Origin: Thermocladium sp.
Lineage (GTDB): Archaea > Thermoproteota > Thermoprotei > Thermoproteales > Thermocladiaceae
Assembly (NCBI GenBank): GCA_023269935.1
Contig: JAGDXC010000009.1
Location: 30,045-94,044, forward strand
Direction of reading: 5' to 3'
Length of the DNA: 64,000 nt
Below are positions 51,326-60,586 of the stretch, piece by piece. How positions within the stretch are numbered: position 1 is the first letter of the stretch; the number at the start of each line of letters is the position of its first letter. The notes below the pieces were generated by a model, which did no database searches, was not told the DNA's origin, and worked only from the letters and a program-made list of their open reading frames with translations. A program made the position numbers and the translations under genes.

Positions 51326-53676
51326 GAATCACCCCATAGATCTAGCAAATCATCCAAGTGTAGAGGCAATTTATTTATTGGCTTGCCCAACGCATTAGCA
51401 ACTGCATTAGCTATGGCAACGGGACTACCCATCATGGGACCCTCGCCGACACCGGCTGCCTTAGATGGAAAGATTTCTAGAGGAGTCTCCATATGAAGCA
51501 CATCCATTGTTGACATCCAGAGCGCATCGCCAAGCGATGGCGATTCGTAATCGCTCCATGTGAGCACCATGGGTTGCCCATCATTTCCATAAGCCAATTC
51601 CTCATAGAGAGCGGCGGCTATTCCCTGAAATACCCCGCCATGTATTTGCCCATCAACGAATTCCTTCTTATACATCTTGCCGCTATCATGGATCACAATG
51701 TATTTCAACAGCTTCACATCCCGCGATTCTGGATCTATCCTCACTACGGCCATATGCGCCTGAAATGCGTACATCGCTGATGAGTTTATCTTATCCCCAG
51801 TTGCAGCCTTAACTGTGGGCGGTTGGTAGTAAACAGTAACACTGAGGTTTGCATCGATATCCTTCGGAAGGGAACCGGGATCCCATTGAGCCGCCGCCGC
51901 TATTTTGCGAATATCCATTTTCTTGCTTGGATTATCTGAATCGTAGAAAACGCCCTTTTCATACTTTACATTGCTTGTGCCCAACATTACTGATGCTAAT
52001 TTACCTAATTTATCCTTGAGCTGCCGCGAAGCAAGGACAGCCGCACTTAAAATAACTGGAGCAAAACGACTGGAGTAACTACCGCTCGATATGCTCCAGG
52101 GATGCGATGTATCTATCTTAGATTCCACGCTAATCATGGATGGATCAATGCCCAACTCGCTCGCTATCACTTCAGAGAGCGATGTTTCATGCCCCAATCC
52201 TTCATTTGATGTATTTACAAAGACATGAATCACGCCGCTAGAATCAAGCGTTAAAGTAATATAGTCACCAGCGCCGGAGTGTGGATGTTCCCTTTCTTTG
52301 GGATCAACGGCTAAATCAACATACCCCAAATTAGTTACCGATGGCTCTATGAATGTGGCTAGGCCTATGCCTATATACTTGTCCTTCTCCTTCTCATTGA
52401 TCCATCTTCTATATTCCCTGGCCAGTAACTCTAATGCAGCCGAGTAGTTCTGCATTGGGTAAAGACCACCGGTTGGAGTCTCATAGAATCGCTGCCCATT
52501 TAGGACGACAGGAAAATCCCTTATCAAATTTCTATACCTGATTTCGAGCGGGTCCAACCTTAATTCCCTAGCTAATTCCTCAATGCCTCTCTCCAATACG
52601 AAATAGAACTGAGGCGAGCCATAGGCTCTATTCAACCCCGTGGGCGACTTATTAGTTAAGACGGCATAATACTCTGCCTCCAATGCCTTGACATCATATG
52701 GACCATTAAGATTGCCATGGTTTCTAAACAACGCCCCAGGCTCGGGCGGTCTTGGATATGCGCCTTCATCATCATAGAATCTCATTCGAATGCCCCTTAT
52801 CTTGCCATCCCTTTCTGCAGCTATCTCTATGTATCCCTTTCTGGCCGAACCAGCACTGCTAGCTATGAAGCTCTCCGTCCTGCTCTCTATCCACTTAACA
52901 GGCTTTCCGCTTAACGTAGATGCAGCCGCCGCAAGCACCATATATGGATAAATCTGGTACTTAGAGCCAAAGCTTCCACCTATGTCTCGCGGCGATGATA
53001 AATGAATCTTTGAAGTTGGCAGCGATAATGCTCTTGAGATGAAATATACCTGTAACATGGGTCCCTGGGAGTTCGCCGTTATATCTACCTCATCGCCACG
53101 CCTATGTGCTATTACGCCATATGTTTCTAGGGGAAGCGCGAGATGCCTATGATAATACGTCTCAGTCTTCACAATTATGGGAGCGTCCCTAAATGCAGAA
53201 TCCACATCACCAAACCTGGTTACCCTATGCATGACAACATTAGAGCCGGCCGATTCATGTATTAAAACATCTTTTTTCTGTATGGCATCATCAATGGTAA
53301 CTATGGGCTCTAAGGGTTCGTAATCCACATTAACCATCTCAGCTAAATCAACGGCCTTATATTGATCACTGGATAATACCACGGCTACGGGTTCCCCAAC
53401 AAATCTGACCTTATCAATTGCGAATGGGTAATATTTCAGTGGAGCATTCACAGCTACCGGGAATGGATTTTTAATTACCTTAGATAATTCAGTGGGGCCA
53501 TAAGCATAACCACCATGCCTAACCACATCACTGGTATCAATTGACTTTATTCTTGCATGAGGATATGGACTCCTCACTATAGCCATATAGAGCGTGCCCC
53601 GGGGGACCGGCATATCATCAATATACTGGGTGAAACCCGTGACTGCTCGAAGTCCCTCCCTATAATGTACACTCAT
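51322..53676 (-). CDS. Molybdenum hydroxylase large subunit, CoxL/XdhA type, substrate unknown
   Basis: The 784-residue catalytic subunit carrying molybdopterin. Early GTLYMAIVRSPYPHARIKSI, DIGGSFGSKYQIYP, HPWSISSGSYSSRFAPV and the active-site Glu region AAGVGEGPMMGSPVAIANA are present. The substrate loop reads SPTGLNRAYGSPQFYFV. It lacks the AYxCSFR of CO dehydrogenases and the AYRGAGR of the form II/glyceraldehyde-oxidase type. It may therefore be an aldehyde or N-heterocycle hydroxylase. A GTTTTAAAGGG box about 27 nt from ATG 53676 makes it the first gene of the L-M-S-XdhC-MocA operon. Confidence 0.92.
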   Translation of the reverse strand: MSVHYREGLRAVTGFTQYIDDMPVPRGTLYMAIVRSPYPHARIKSIDTSDVVRHGGYAYGPTELSKVIKNPFPVAVNAPLKYYPFAIDKVRFVGEPVAVVLSSDQYKAVDLAEMVNVDYEPLEPIVTIDDAIQKKDVLIHESAGSNVVMHRVTRFGDVDSAFRDAPIIVKTETYYHRHLALPLETYGVIAHRRGDEVDITANSQGPMLQVYFISRALSLPTSKIHLSSPRDIGGSFGSKYQIYPYMVLAAAASTLSGKPVKWIESRTESFIASSAGSARKGYIEIAAERDGKIRGIRMRFYDDEGAYPRPPEPGALFRNHGNLNGPYDVKALEAEYYAVLTNKSPTGLNRAYGSPQFYFVLERGIEELARELRLDPLEIRYRNLIRDFPVVLNGQRFYETPTGGLYPMQNYSAALELLAREYRRWINEKEKDKYIGIGLATFIEPSVTNLGYVDLAVDPKEREHPHSGAGDYITLTLDSSGVIHVFVNTSNEGLGHETSLSEVIASELGIDPSMISVESKIDTSHPWSISSGSYSSRFAPVILSAAVLASRQLKDKLGKLASVMLGTSNVKYEKGVFYDSDNPSKKMDIRKIAAAAQWDPGSLPKDIDANLSVTVYYQPPTVKAATGDKINSSAMYAFQAHMAVVRIDPESRDVKLLKYIVIHDSGKMYKKEFVDGQIHGGVFQGIAAALYEELAYGNDGQPMVLTWSDYESPSLGDALWMSTMDVLHMETPLEIFPSKAAGVGEGPMMGSPVAIANAVANALGKPINKLPLHLDDLLDLWGDS

Positions 53677-53868
53677 ATTACGTTTATTCTATCATTACCC
53701 TTTAAAACAATTGCTTCTTATTATAATGATGAACGCCTAAAAAAATTATTAGTTATCAGCAATGATGCCGAAATTATACCTAAGTAAAACAATAACTATT
53801 TCTAAACCAATGATAAAACAAATAACAAACCTAGCCCTTTAGGATCTGGAAGAGGTTAGAAGCAACCA

Positions 53869-54657
53869 TTACTTTATCAGCGAACGCTCGAGTCTCCGCA
53901 TTACTTCTAGAGCCATCGGCGTCAATTCAATGCCTAGCAACTGGGATAACTGCAATGCATTGAGAACTGCTCTACCTCCCGGGTGATTATTAAATAATAT
54001 ATAAAGCTCTCCATTAGAACCTAACTCCAATAATTTAGGTAGCTTATCACGTAGCTCCTCAATCGAGTAAAGATAATCATACCATATATTCTTACCATGA
54101 CCATGAAACCTCACATATGATAAGCCGCCCGTCTTCCTAGGTATGAACGGCATGCCGGGCTCATCAACCACTACATACGATATATCGTATTTCTCCAATA
54201 ATCTAAATGTCTCATTCCTGATCCACGAGATGTGTCTGAACTCAATTGCCCAAGATATGCCGCTATTCATTGGTAACATTGATATGAAGGACTCAAGCCT
54301 ATCCTCATCAAAACGTAGGCTTGGAGGTAATTGAATTAGAAGCACCTTAAGTAGTCTCCCCATTAGTGGCTTAACTAAGTCAATAAATTTATTGATGTCA
54401 TCAATGACATTCATATTAACCATTAATCGCTTATCATGAGTCACCGTGCGGGGAACCTTCATCGTCACATGAAATCCATTAGGGAATCTACGTAACCAGG
54501 ACTCAACCATCTGTTTAGATGGCATGCTATAAAATGTAGAGTCGATTTCCACTAACCTAAATAATTGAGTATAGGTAGATAATGCATACTTAATATCTCT
54601 ATATACTGAACCAACCCAATCTCTATAACTATATCCACATGTGCCAACCAAGACCAC
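53869..54657 (-). CDS. DUF72 family protein
   Basis: A 262-residue TIM-barrel-like protein of the DUF72 family (function unknown). Recognised by GTCGYSYRDWVGSVY, STFYSMPSKQMVESWL, FHVTMKVPRTVTHDKRL, AIEFRHISWI and GLSYVRFHGH...YNWY-type (here KNIWYDYLYSIEELR). ILFNNHPGGRAVLNALQL also belongs to it. CTTTATTAAGC lies about 25 nt upstream of GTG 54657. The gene stands alone between the molybdenum operon and an RNA-like gap. Confidence 0.88.
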   Translation of the reverse strand: MVLVGTCGYSYRDWVGSVYRDIKYALSTYTQLFRLVEIDSTFYSMPSKQMVESWLRRFPNGFHVTMKVPRTVTHDKRLMVNMNVIDDINKFIDLVKPLMGRLLKVLLIQLPPSLRFDEDRLESFISMLPMNSGISWAIEFRHISWIRNETFRLLEKYDISYVVVDEPGMPFIPRKTGGLSYVRFHGHGKNIWYDYLYSIEELRDKLPKLLELGSNGELYILFNNHPGGRAVLNALQLSQLLGIELTPMALEVMRRLERSLIK

Positions 54658-55135
54658 AACAGCAGTTTTTACCCTGCTTAATAAAGTGAGCTATCCATGC
54701 TAGAGATCTCGCCCTAAAGCTCCAGGCCTTGCAATTACTCTATAGTAATTGCAACTTACTTAACCCAACGGGAATTAATGGAACAGATGCTCCATGATGA
54801 AAAAGGAATAGCTTTCCCATAGAAACGTTTCTATAACATAGCAATAATAATTAGGGCTGGGCGATGGAATTGTATCTATCCTCGGGGATATTCTTGTGGA
54901 GAAACCTGCCGTAATCTCATTCTCAATATTGGATATAATGGAGTGCTTCGATGAAACCTCCTAGGTTGAGGGGAATCGATGTAAAAGAAGCGCGAGATCC
55001 ATATAACTAGGTGAAGTTGCCATAACCTATGAGGGCCAAGGTAGTTCACAGATTCAGTGCCTACCCATACAGCGTAACTCTTTTCCTTCTGCATATTATG
55101 GAATGATTTTTAAGCGTCCGCTCACTAATATTACT
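54658..55135. other. 480-nt gap with hairpin; possible ncRNA
   Basis: No convincing ORF. On the + strand TTTCTATAAC (54827-54836) could drive an RNA from about 54855, where GC rises (GGGCTGGGCGATGG). The segment ends at a clear imperfect hairpin, GGTAG-TT-CAC-AGATTCA-GTG-C-CTACC (55040-55065). The minus strand holds a 72-codon frame that overlaps this, but it is rich in Pro, Arg and Trp and lacks a promoter at the right distance. I could not match it to RNase P or SRP RNA by eye. Confidence 0.3.
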
Positions 55136-55642
55136 ATGCAAGATAAAACCATTGAATTATCGACCCAAGCAATTAACTTATTGAGAGATTTAGAGACAGC
55201 AACCTATGAATTATTGGATTCATTGAAGGAGAAGACAGGTATAGGTAATCCAAGAATACTAGCGACTATGAATAAGATACAGGAGGACCCGGAATCAAAG
55301 GTGATGGGAAAGTATTATCCGAGTAACGCAATAATAGCATTAAACTATGGCGCTGAATTGCCAGACCTAATTCATCTATATTCCCATCATATCCAAGCAC
55401 ATAGGTTAGGACAAGATAAATACGGGGCCTTGGCTAATGAAGATGAATTCAGGCTGCCCTGGATAATGCGTAGGCTAGAAATAGATGCAATGCGGCTAAC
55501 AGTAACTATAATTACTCAATTGCTTGATCAAAAAACAGTGAGTGAGTGGGAACATGCGCATAGATCCATCTCTAAGTCATTGGAGCAAATAAGATCAAGC
55601 ATAGAATTTAGGCAAAAGTGGAGCACCGCCATAGCTCCATAA
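55136..55642 (+). CDS. Hypothetical protein with His-rich motif
   Basis: A 168-residue helical protein of unknown family. The middle part LPDLIHLYSHHIQAHRLGQD has four His in a helical register, and EDEFRLPWIMRRLEIDAMRL follows. This could be a metal site (H-x4-HH-x3-H) but there is no known signature. ATTTTTAAGCG at 55106-55116 is about 26 nt from ATG 55136, hence the preferred start over 11 codons earlier. It has no same-strand neighbour in an operon. Confidence 0.6.
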   Translation: MQDKTIELSTQAINLLRDLETATYELLDSLKEKTGIGNPRILATMNKIQEDPESKVMGKYYPSNAIIALNYGAELPDLIHLYSHHIQAHRLGQDKYGALANEDEFRLPWIMRRLEIDAMRLTVTIITQLLDQKTVSEWEHAHRSISKSLEQIRSSIEFRQKWSTAIAP

Positions 55643-55717
55643 GATTAACGCTACGCGATAATTAACCATTCGTTCCTCAGGTATTGCCCCTAATAAAAGG
55701 TAAGCAAGCATATGTTT

Positions 55718-56989
55718 CTAATTACCTAGTATCTTAGATATTGGGATCTCCTCTTCTTGCCATAACTCCATGTCTCTTACCTTAATGGAACCGCGTTGAG
55801 CCTCGCGTTTACCGAGTATTATGAATTTAAGGGAGCCTAATCTGGAGGCGTAATCCAAGGCAGCCCTTAGGCTTTTATCTCCTAGATCCATAGCGACCCT
55901 GAAACCGCGGAGTCTCAATTTGTTTGCTATTTTTATGGCAGTATCAAGCAATGATTGATCGGTCACATATACATAGTAATCAATAATGCGAGGCGATTGT
56001 ATGGTGTTCATGGCTAAAAAAACTCTCTCGATGCCTATGGCAAAGCCGGTGGCCGGTACATTCTGCCCACTGTAGATGCCTATTAAATTATCATACCTAC
56101 CTCCACCGCCTACCGATAAATTGAAGTCACCCATAAATAATTCGAAAATAAAGCCAGTGTAGTAATCGAGACCCCTCACTATGCCAAGGTTAAGCCTAAC
56201 TACTTGCGATACCCCGTAACTATCTAGTAATTGCAGGAGCGACTCATGGTAATTAACTAGCTCGCTACTTATACCTAGCTCCTTTAGTATGGAGCCGGCC
56301 TCTGATATGGGAACCTCCGTCCCAGCAACATTAACTAGCTCCGAAGCCGTTTCCCTTGAAATGCCCTCATTAATTAGCAACTTGATTATATCCTCGTACT
56401 CTATCTTGCCTCGTTTATCCAGGGCCCTTAAAACCCCGGCACGGGCCTGTATTGGTACCCCCTTCTTATCCAACAAGTAATCGATTACACGCCTATCACT
56501 TACCTTAGCTAGCACATTAACTGCACCTGCATTTCTCAGCGATATTATTGAGAGCGATAGCACTTCAGCGTCGGATGCAGTGGTTGATGATCCTATTAAT
56601 TCAACGCCATATTGATGAAACTCCCTATATCGACCTTGTTGCGGCTCATCGTATCGCCATACCTTAGTCGTATAATAAAACCTGATGGGCTTAGGTAGAT
56701 CCGGCCTATAAGAGACGACTCTAGCCACTGGAACAGTCATATCAAATCTAAGGCCAAGTTCTCTACCTGCCTTATCCTTAAAGTAATATATTTCATTGAT
56801 TATATCGGGTCCAGCCTTTGCCTTAAGTATCTCGAAGTTTTCAACAGCTGGAGTCTCTATGCGTCTATAGCCGAAGCTCTCCGCGGTTAATGCGAATCTC
56901 TCCATTAAATCTACCAATCCATCATACTGTGGCGGCAACCAATCATTCATGCCCCGCGGCGGATGTAAGCTTCTTTCATCAATTGACAC
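55718..56989 (-). CDS. hisS: Histidine--tRNA ligase
   Basis: A 423-residue class II synthetase. It has PPRGMNDWLPPQYDGLVDLM, RFDMTVPVARVVSYRPDLPK and motif 2 WRYDEPQQGRYREFHQYGVE. The His-specific motif LGIVRGLDYYTGFIFEL and GGGRYDNLIGIYSGQNVPATGFAIGIERV (motif 3, given in parts) follow, and the C-terminal anticodon domain ends in EIPISKILGN. Start is GTG 56989. The TATA-like CTATTTAAGG at 57010-57019 is about 25 nt away and is shared with the divergent EamA gene. Confidence 0.95.
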   Translation of the reverse strand: MSIDERSLHPPRGMNDWLPPQYDGLVDLMERFALTAESFGYRRIETPAVENFEILKAKAGPDIINEIYYFKDKAGRELGLRFDMTVPVARVVSYRPDLPKPIRFYYTTKVWRYDEPQQGRYREFHQYGVELIGSSTTASDAEVLSLSIISLRNAGAVNVLAKVSDRRVIDYLLDKKGVPIQARAGVLRALDKRGKIEYEDIIKLLINEGISRETASELVNVAGTEVPISEAGSILKELGISSELVNYHESLLQLLDSYGVSQVVRLNLGIVRGLDYYTGFIFELFMGDFNLSVGGGGRYDNLIGIYSGQNVPATGFAIGIERVFLAMNTIQSPRIIDYYVYVTDQSLLDTAIKIANKLRLRGFRVAMDLGDKSLRAALDYASRLGSLKFIILGKREAQRGSIKVRDMELWQEEEIPISKILGN

Positions 56990-57009
56990 TTACTGGCAAT
57001 AAACTGTAA

Positions 57010-57019
57010 CTATTTAAGG
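57010..57019. promoter_or_regulatory. Single TATA element between divergent hisS and EamA genes
   Basis: CTATTTAAGG is the only good TATA-like box in the interval. Its centre is about 25 nt from the hisS GTG (56989) and about 27 nt from the EamA GTG (57041), the leaderless distance for both. It either works in both directions or hides a second element in the A-rich flank. Confidence 0.5.
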
Positions 57020-57040
57020 TTGACTAGAAAATGCGCAATC

Positions 57041-57904
57041 GTGCGACCATCTGCCCTAGCATCATTAGCTGTGGCTGCGGTGGCAATCTCATGGGCCTCG
57101 ATATTAATATTGCTATCAAGCGCTAATCCTATTTCCATTTCTTTTTGGAGACTGGCAATAGCATCATTAATTCTAATGCCCCTAGCAATGACGCGGCTCA
57201 GATCAATCGTTAAGAACAGCATTAAGTGGGTAATCATATCTGGAGCAGGATTAGCACTGCACTTCGTGACTTGGATTACCTCCCTATTTTATACTACAGT
57301 GGCCGCAAGCACCACAATAGTATCCACATACGTTATATTCGTAATACCATTAGCTTATATGACTGGACATAGAGAGATCAGCAGGAATACATTGATCAGC
57401 GTATCCATGGCTATGATGGGAGTATTCATAATAGCTCTAGGCGATTATGGAGGGGGATTGGGATCCATATGGGGAGATGCATTGGCATTATTCGGCTCCA
57501 TAAGTGGAGCCATCTATTTCGCATCAGGAAAAGCCGCGAGGGAAACCATGGATACCGCATCCTACGGAACACTGGTCTACGGCTTTGGCGCGATAATTGT
57601 CCTCATAATATCCTTAATGCTTCACATAGACGTGTTTAAGGTTGAGCCAAGATCATGGTCTTATATAATTCTACTAGTGATTGGACCAATGTTGGGCGGC
57701 CACACGTTATTGAACTATTCAATGAAGTACTATAGATCAGTCACGGTAGCCACATCGACTTTAATGGAACCTGTGGGTTCAACCATAATTGCCTACTTCC
57801 TACTGGGTCAGCGACCTCCACCATTATCTTATATAGGTATGGCATTAACGCTTGCAGGTACCTACATGATTGTTAGGGAGGAAACTAGAATTGGCCTAGA
57901 TTGA
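57041..57904 (+). CDS. EamA/DMT-family transporter
   Basis: A membrane protein of about 287 residues with ten hydrophobic segments in two EamA repeats. The repeats are SALASLAVAAVAISWASIL...SFWRLAIASLILMPLAM and SGAIYFASGKAARE...LMEPVGSTIIAYFLLGQRPP. The last is the RhaT/EamA C-terminal signature (EP...A.....E/GQ). Such proteins export or import metabolites, often amino acids. I prefer GTG 57041 to TTG 57020 because of the distance to the shared TATA box. It is divergent from hisS. Confidence 0.82.
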   Translation: MRPSALASLAVAAVAISWASILILLSSANPISISFWRLAIASLILMPLAMTRLRSIVKNSIKWVIISGAGLALHFVTWITSLFYTTVAASTTIVSTYVIFVIPLAYMTGHREISRNTLISVSMAMMGVFIIALGDYGGGLGSIWGDALALFGSISGAIYFASGKAARETMDTASYGTLVYGFGAIIVLIISLMLHIDVFKVEPRSWSYIILLVIGPMLGGHTLLNYSMKYYRSVTVATSTLMEPVGSTIIAYFLLGQRPPPLSYIGMALTLAGTYMIVREETRIGLD

Positions 57905-57975
57905 AGATAACGTTTTACCTCATCTTAATTGGCCCTGAAGGATACGACTTGCTCACCCATTTAACTCAGAGACCA

Positions 57976-59295
57976 TTAATTATGATTGACTTTTCTCACT
58001 GTTACCGATAAGCCGTCAAAGTCAACCACGACTATTGAGTCGCCCTCAGATATGTCCTCTAATGCTTTTGCCTTCCAATATTCTCCCTCTACCTTAACCA
58101 TGCCTATGGAGCCCGCCTTAATGGAGTCCACGGCCACCCCAACCTTTCCTGTGGGCAATATTAATCTGCGCGATATTGGCCTGTGCCTAAATGCGCGGGT
58201 TATTATATATATTATGTAAGCGGAGAGCAATACTATTATTGCGATTTCCACAAATAACACTATATTTAGGCCGGATGGAGCATATCGCAACTCATAGGCT
58301 GGAGCACTCAGGTTAGGCGTGATTAATATTAAGCCTATCACTATAAGCACAGCGCCCATACCCATTAATATGCCGTGCGCCTTTCCTCCCCCATGCCACT
58401 CAAACGCTATTAATCCGATACCTATTATGAGGAAAGCCAAGGCAGCATAATTAATAGATAAACCAATCAACAGCGGTATAAGGAATAGCACTGCACCGAT
58501 AGCAGATAAGTATAGGTGCATAGTTATCACTCCCACTAATATTAGGAGAATCGCCAGAAAAATCAATACGTCGGCAGTGACGGGGTTAGATAGAGCCTCA
58601 TATACTTGAAATGAGAGGGGAGGAGATAATTCAATTATTTCCGGTGACCTAATCACGATTAATCTGCCATTAATGCTGGTCCCATTTATTTCCTGCAGAA
58701 GATTAGTTAGATTACTAGCAACTACATTTACTACGCCATAGCGTAAAGCTTCGCTAGCGTCCAAGTTAGTATCATTATATACACAAGCCGCCGCGAACGT
58801 AGCGTTACGGCCCCTATATTGAGCGGTTTCCTCGAAGTATTTAGCAACGGCATTGATTATTTTAGGTTCCGTTATGAACGTTTCTTGACCTGTCAATGGA
58901 TTTATCTCCACAGGTTGGCACGAACCTATTACCGTGCCAGGAGCCATTGCAGCTATGTTGGTGGCCAGCAATACCAGCGTGCCTCCAGACCAAGCATATG
59001 AACCACTGGGGTACACGTAGCCAATGGTAGTTACATTGGCTGTCTCAAATAATTGAACAATATCTAGCGCAGCATCTAGAACCCCGCCTGGAGTCTTCAT
59101 CTCTATCACTATCATGGAACCATTAGGTAAACTTGAATAGATGCTGCTTAATTCTTCATATGTAACACTTGTTATTTCGCCATTAAGCTCATATACATAT
59201 ATGGTAGAGGCATGGAGCTCAACGGCAATGGCTAAGGCAAGAATCAGAAAGGCGAGGAGCGATGTAAGGGCGCGGCTACTCACTAGGAGACCCAC
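57976..59295 (-). CDS. nfeD: NfeD-family membrane serine protease
   Basis: A 439-residue NfeD1b-type protein. An N-terminal signal-like helix is followed by a ClpP-class protease domain (about 35-215): IVIEMKTPGGVLDAALDIV, YPSGSYAWSGGTLVLLATNI (Ser nucleophile in GSYAWSGG) and AAMAPGTVIGSC. The Lys base is probably in EPKIINAVAKYF. Four membrane helices (about 235-350) come next, and a C-terminal OB domain with GKVGVAVDSIKAGSIGMVKV. Archaeal NfeD cleaves the C-terminus of its stomatin partner. The stomatin gene overlaps by 20 nt upstream, and GGAGGTGGG lies before GTG 59295. Confidence 0.9.
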   Translation of the reverse strand: MGLLVSSRALTSLLAFLILALAIAVELHASTIYVYELNGEITSVTYEELSSIYSSLPNGSMIVIEMKTPGGVLDAALDIVQLFETANVTTIGYVYPSGSYAWSGGTLVLLATNIAAMAPGTVIGSCQPVEINPLTGQETFITEPKIINAVAKYFEETAQYRGRNATFAAACVYNDTNLDASEALRYGVVNVVASNLTNLLQEINGTSINGRLIVIRSPEIIELSPPLSFQVYEALSNPVTADVLIFLAILLILVGVITMHLYLSAIGAVLFLIPLLIGLSINYAALAFLIIGIGLIAFEWHGGGKAHGILMGMGAVLIVIGLILITPNLSAPAYELRYAPSGLNIVLFVEIAIIVLLSAYIIYIITRAFRHRPISRRLILPTGKVGVAVDSIKAGSIGMVKVEGEYWKAKALEDISEGDSIVVVDFDGLSVTVRKVNHN

Positions 59296-60091
59296 CTCCG
59301 CCGGTCTCCTTCTTGCTTAGCGACATCGCAAGCGCCGAGAGCGATGTGGTCTCCATGGTATTTGGAACAACTATTATCATGTTATGTTCCTTCGCGATTT
59401 CAACCAATGTATCTAATTGCCTCAACAATAATGATACGGTATTCTGGGAGTATTGCTGAGCGGCTTTTAGATATAGTTGGCCGGCCTCATAATCTGCCTG
59501 GGCAAGTATTATCTTGCTTCTCCTAATCCTCTCCGCCTCTGCTTGAGCAGCCATTGCCCTAATCAATGTATCCGGCAATCTAATGTCCTTTATAGCCACC
59601 GCATTAACCTTTATTCCCCATGGCGAAGCATGCTCATCAACCATGCTTGCTATTCTCTTAGCTATCTCCTCTCTCTGGGTTAACAATGTATCCATATCAA
59701 CCATGCCTATTACATCCCTTAACGTAGCGGCAGCGATAGTTGATGTTGCGCTTCTATAATCGGAAACGGAAACCACCGTTTTCAATGGATCAATTATCCT
59801 TAGATAGACCGCCGCATCAACTGTAACTTCCACATTATCCCTCGTCAAGCCTTTCTGAGATGACATATCTATCGTTATTATCCTTAAGTCGATTGTCATC
59901 ACTCTATCTATTATCGGAACAACAAATACCACTCCTGGTCCATAAACGCCTATTAACTTGCCTAGCCTGAACTTAACAAGTCTTTGATACTCCGGCACTA
60001 TACGTATGGCTGATACAAGTATTGGAATAACAATTATTAGTATTATAATGGTTATTACCGCATCTATTATCAGCCCAATTGGCGATGCCAT
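59276..60091 (-). CDS. Stomatin/prohibitin (SPFH) family protein
   Basis: A 271-residue SPFH protein with one N-terminal membrane helix (about 4-28). It has the stomatin segments IRIVPEYQRLVKFRLGKLIG, PGVVFVVPIIDRVMTIDLRI and TRDNVEVTVDAAVYLRI. It continues with RSATSTIAAATLRDVIGMVDMDTLL, WGIKVNAVAIKDIRLPDTL and an ERIRRSKIILAQADYEA coil. TTTTAATAATG is about 28 nt from ATG 60091, so longer in-frame starts are rejected. It forms the usual pair with NfeD, which processes the hydrophobic C-terminus. Confidence 0.93.
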   Translation of the reverse strand: MASPIGLIIDAVITIIILIIVIPILVSAIRIVPEYQRLVKFRLGKLIGVYGPGVVFVVPIIDRVMTIDLRIITIDMSSQKGLTRDNVEVTVDAAVYLRIIDPLKTVVSVSDYRSATSTIAAATLRDVIGMVDMDTLLTQREEIAKRIASMVDEHASPWGIKVNAVAIKDIRLPDTLIRAMAAQAEAERIRRSKIILAQADYEAGQLYLKAAQQYSQNTVSLLLRQLDTLVEIAKEHNMIIVVPNTMETTSLSALAMSLSKKETGGGGSPSE

Positions 60092-60172
60092 GTACCTACT
60101 GATTCGATACTCATTATTAAAAGTTTTGGTATTAACATAACACACTTAAATAGGAATCGTTTAGAAAAATCA

Positions 60173-60478
60173 ATGCAGAGAATAGAGGTAAATATAAGGA
60201 GTTATATAATGGAGCGGGAGAGAGTCCAAAAAGCAGTGATTAATTACCTACTTAACCAAGTTAATACCGCAAGAGGCGAATGCATAACCATAACTACCAC
60301 TAAAATAATGAATGCATATAATCTACCAAAGAATGACCTGCTCATACTTCAATTAATGCTGGGAGACATAATGAGAAGAGCCGGTGCAATTATTCAAAAA
60401 AGCAAAAGGAATACGTATAGATACATAATATGTGGATCAGCAATTAATGAATTAGTTCAAATAATAGAAAGTCAATGA
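60173..60478 (+). CDS. Small hypothetical protein, possible winged-helix
   Basis: A 101-residue basic protein, not recognised. The pattern RVQKAVINYLLNQVNTARGE, ITTTKIMNAYNLPKNDLLIL, LMLGDIMRRAGAIIQ then KSKRNTYRYIICG looks like three helices followed by a beta-wing, as in small archaeal winged-helix DNA-binding proteins. ACTTAAATAGG (60145-60155) lies about 25 nt upstream of ATG 60173. It is divergent from the SPFH gene. Confidence 0.55.
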   Translation: MQRIEVNIRSYIMERERVQKAVINYLLNQVNTARGECITITTTKIMNAYNLPKNDLLILQLMLGDIMRRAGAIIQKSKRNTYRYIICGSAINELVQIIESQ

Positions 60479-60586
60479 ATTACTCGACCTCTGCTTTAAA
60501 GAGGAAACCCACTAATCCACGATTTTCAGCAATGGATTGGAATGCATATTAATTTACTTCGCATTTGCGATAAAGCGAACGACAAA

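Noticed and set aside
53720..53790. C/D box pattern in the gap upstream of the molybdenum operon
   Set aside because: Two TGATG boxes occur, but no CTGA box at the right spacing follows either.
54876..55094. 72-codon minus-strand frame
   Set aside because: Pro/Arg/Trp-rich with no promoter at the right distance; overlaps a hairpin and RNA-like segment.
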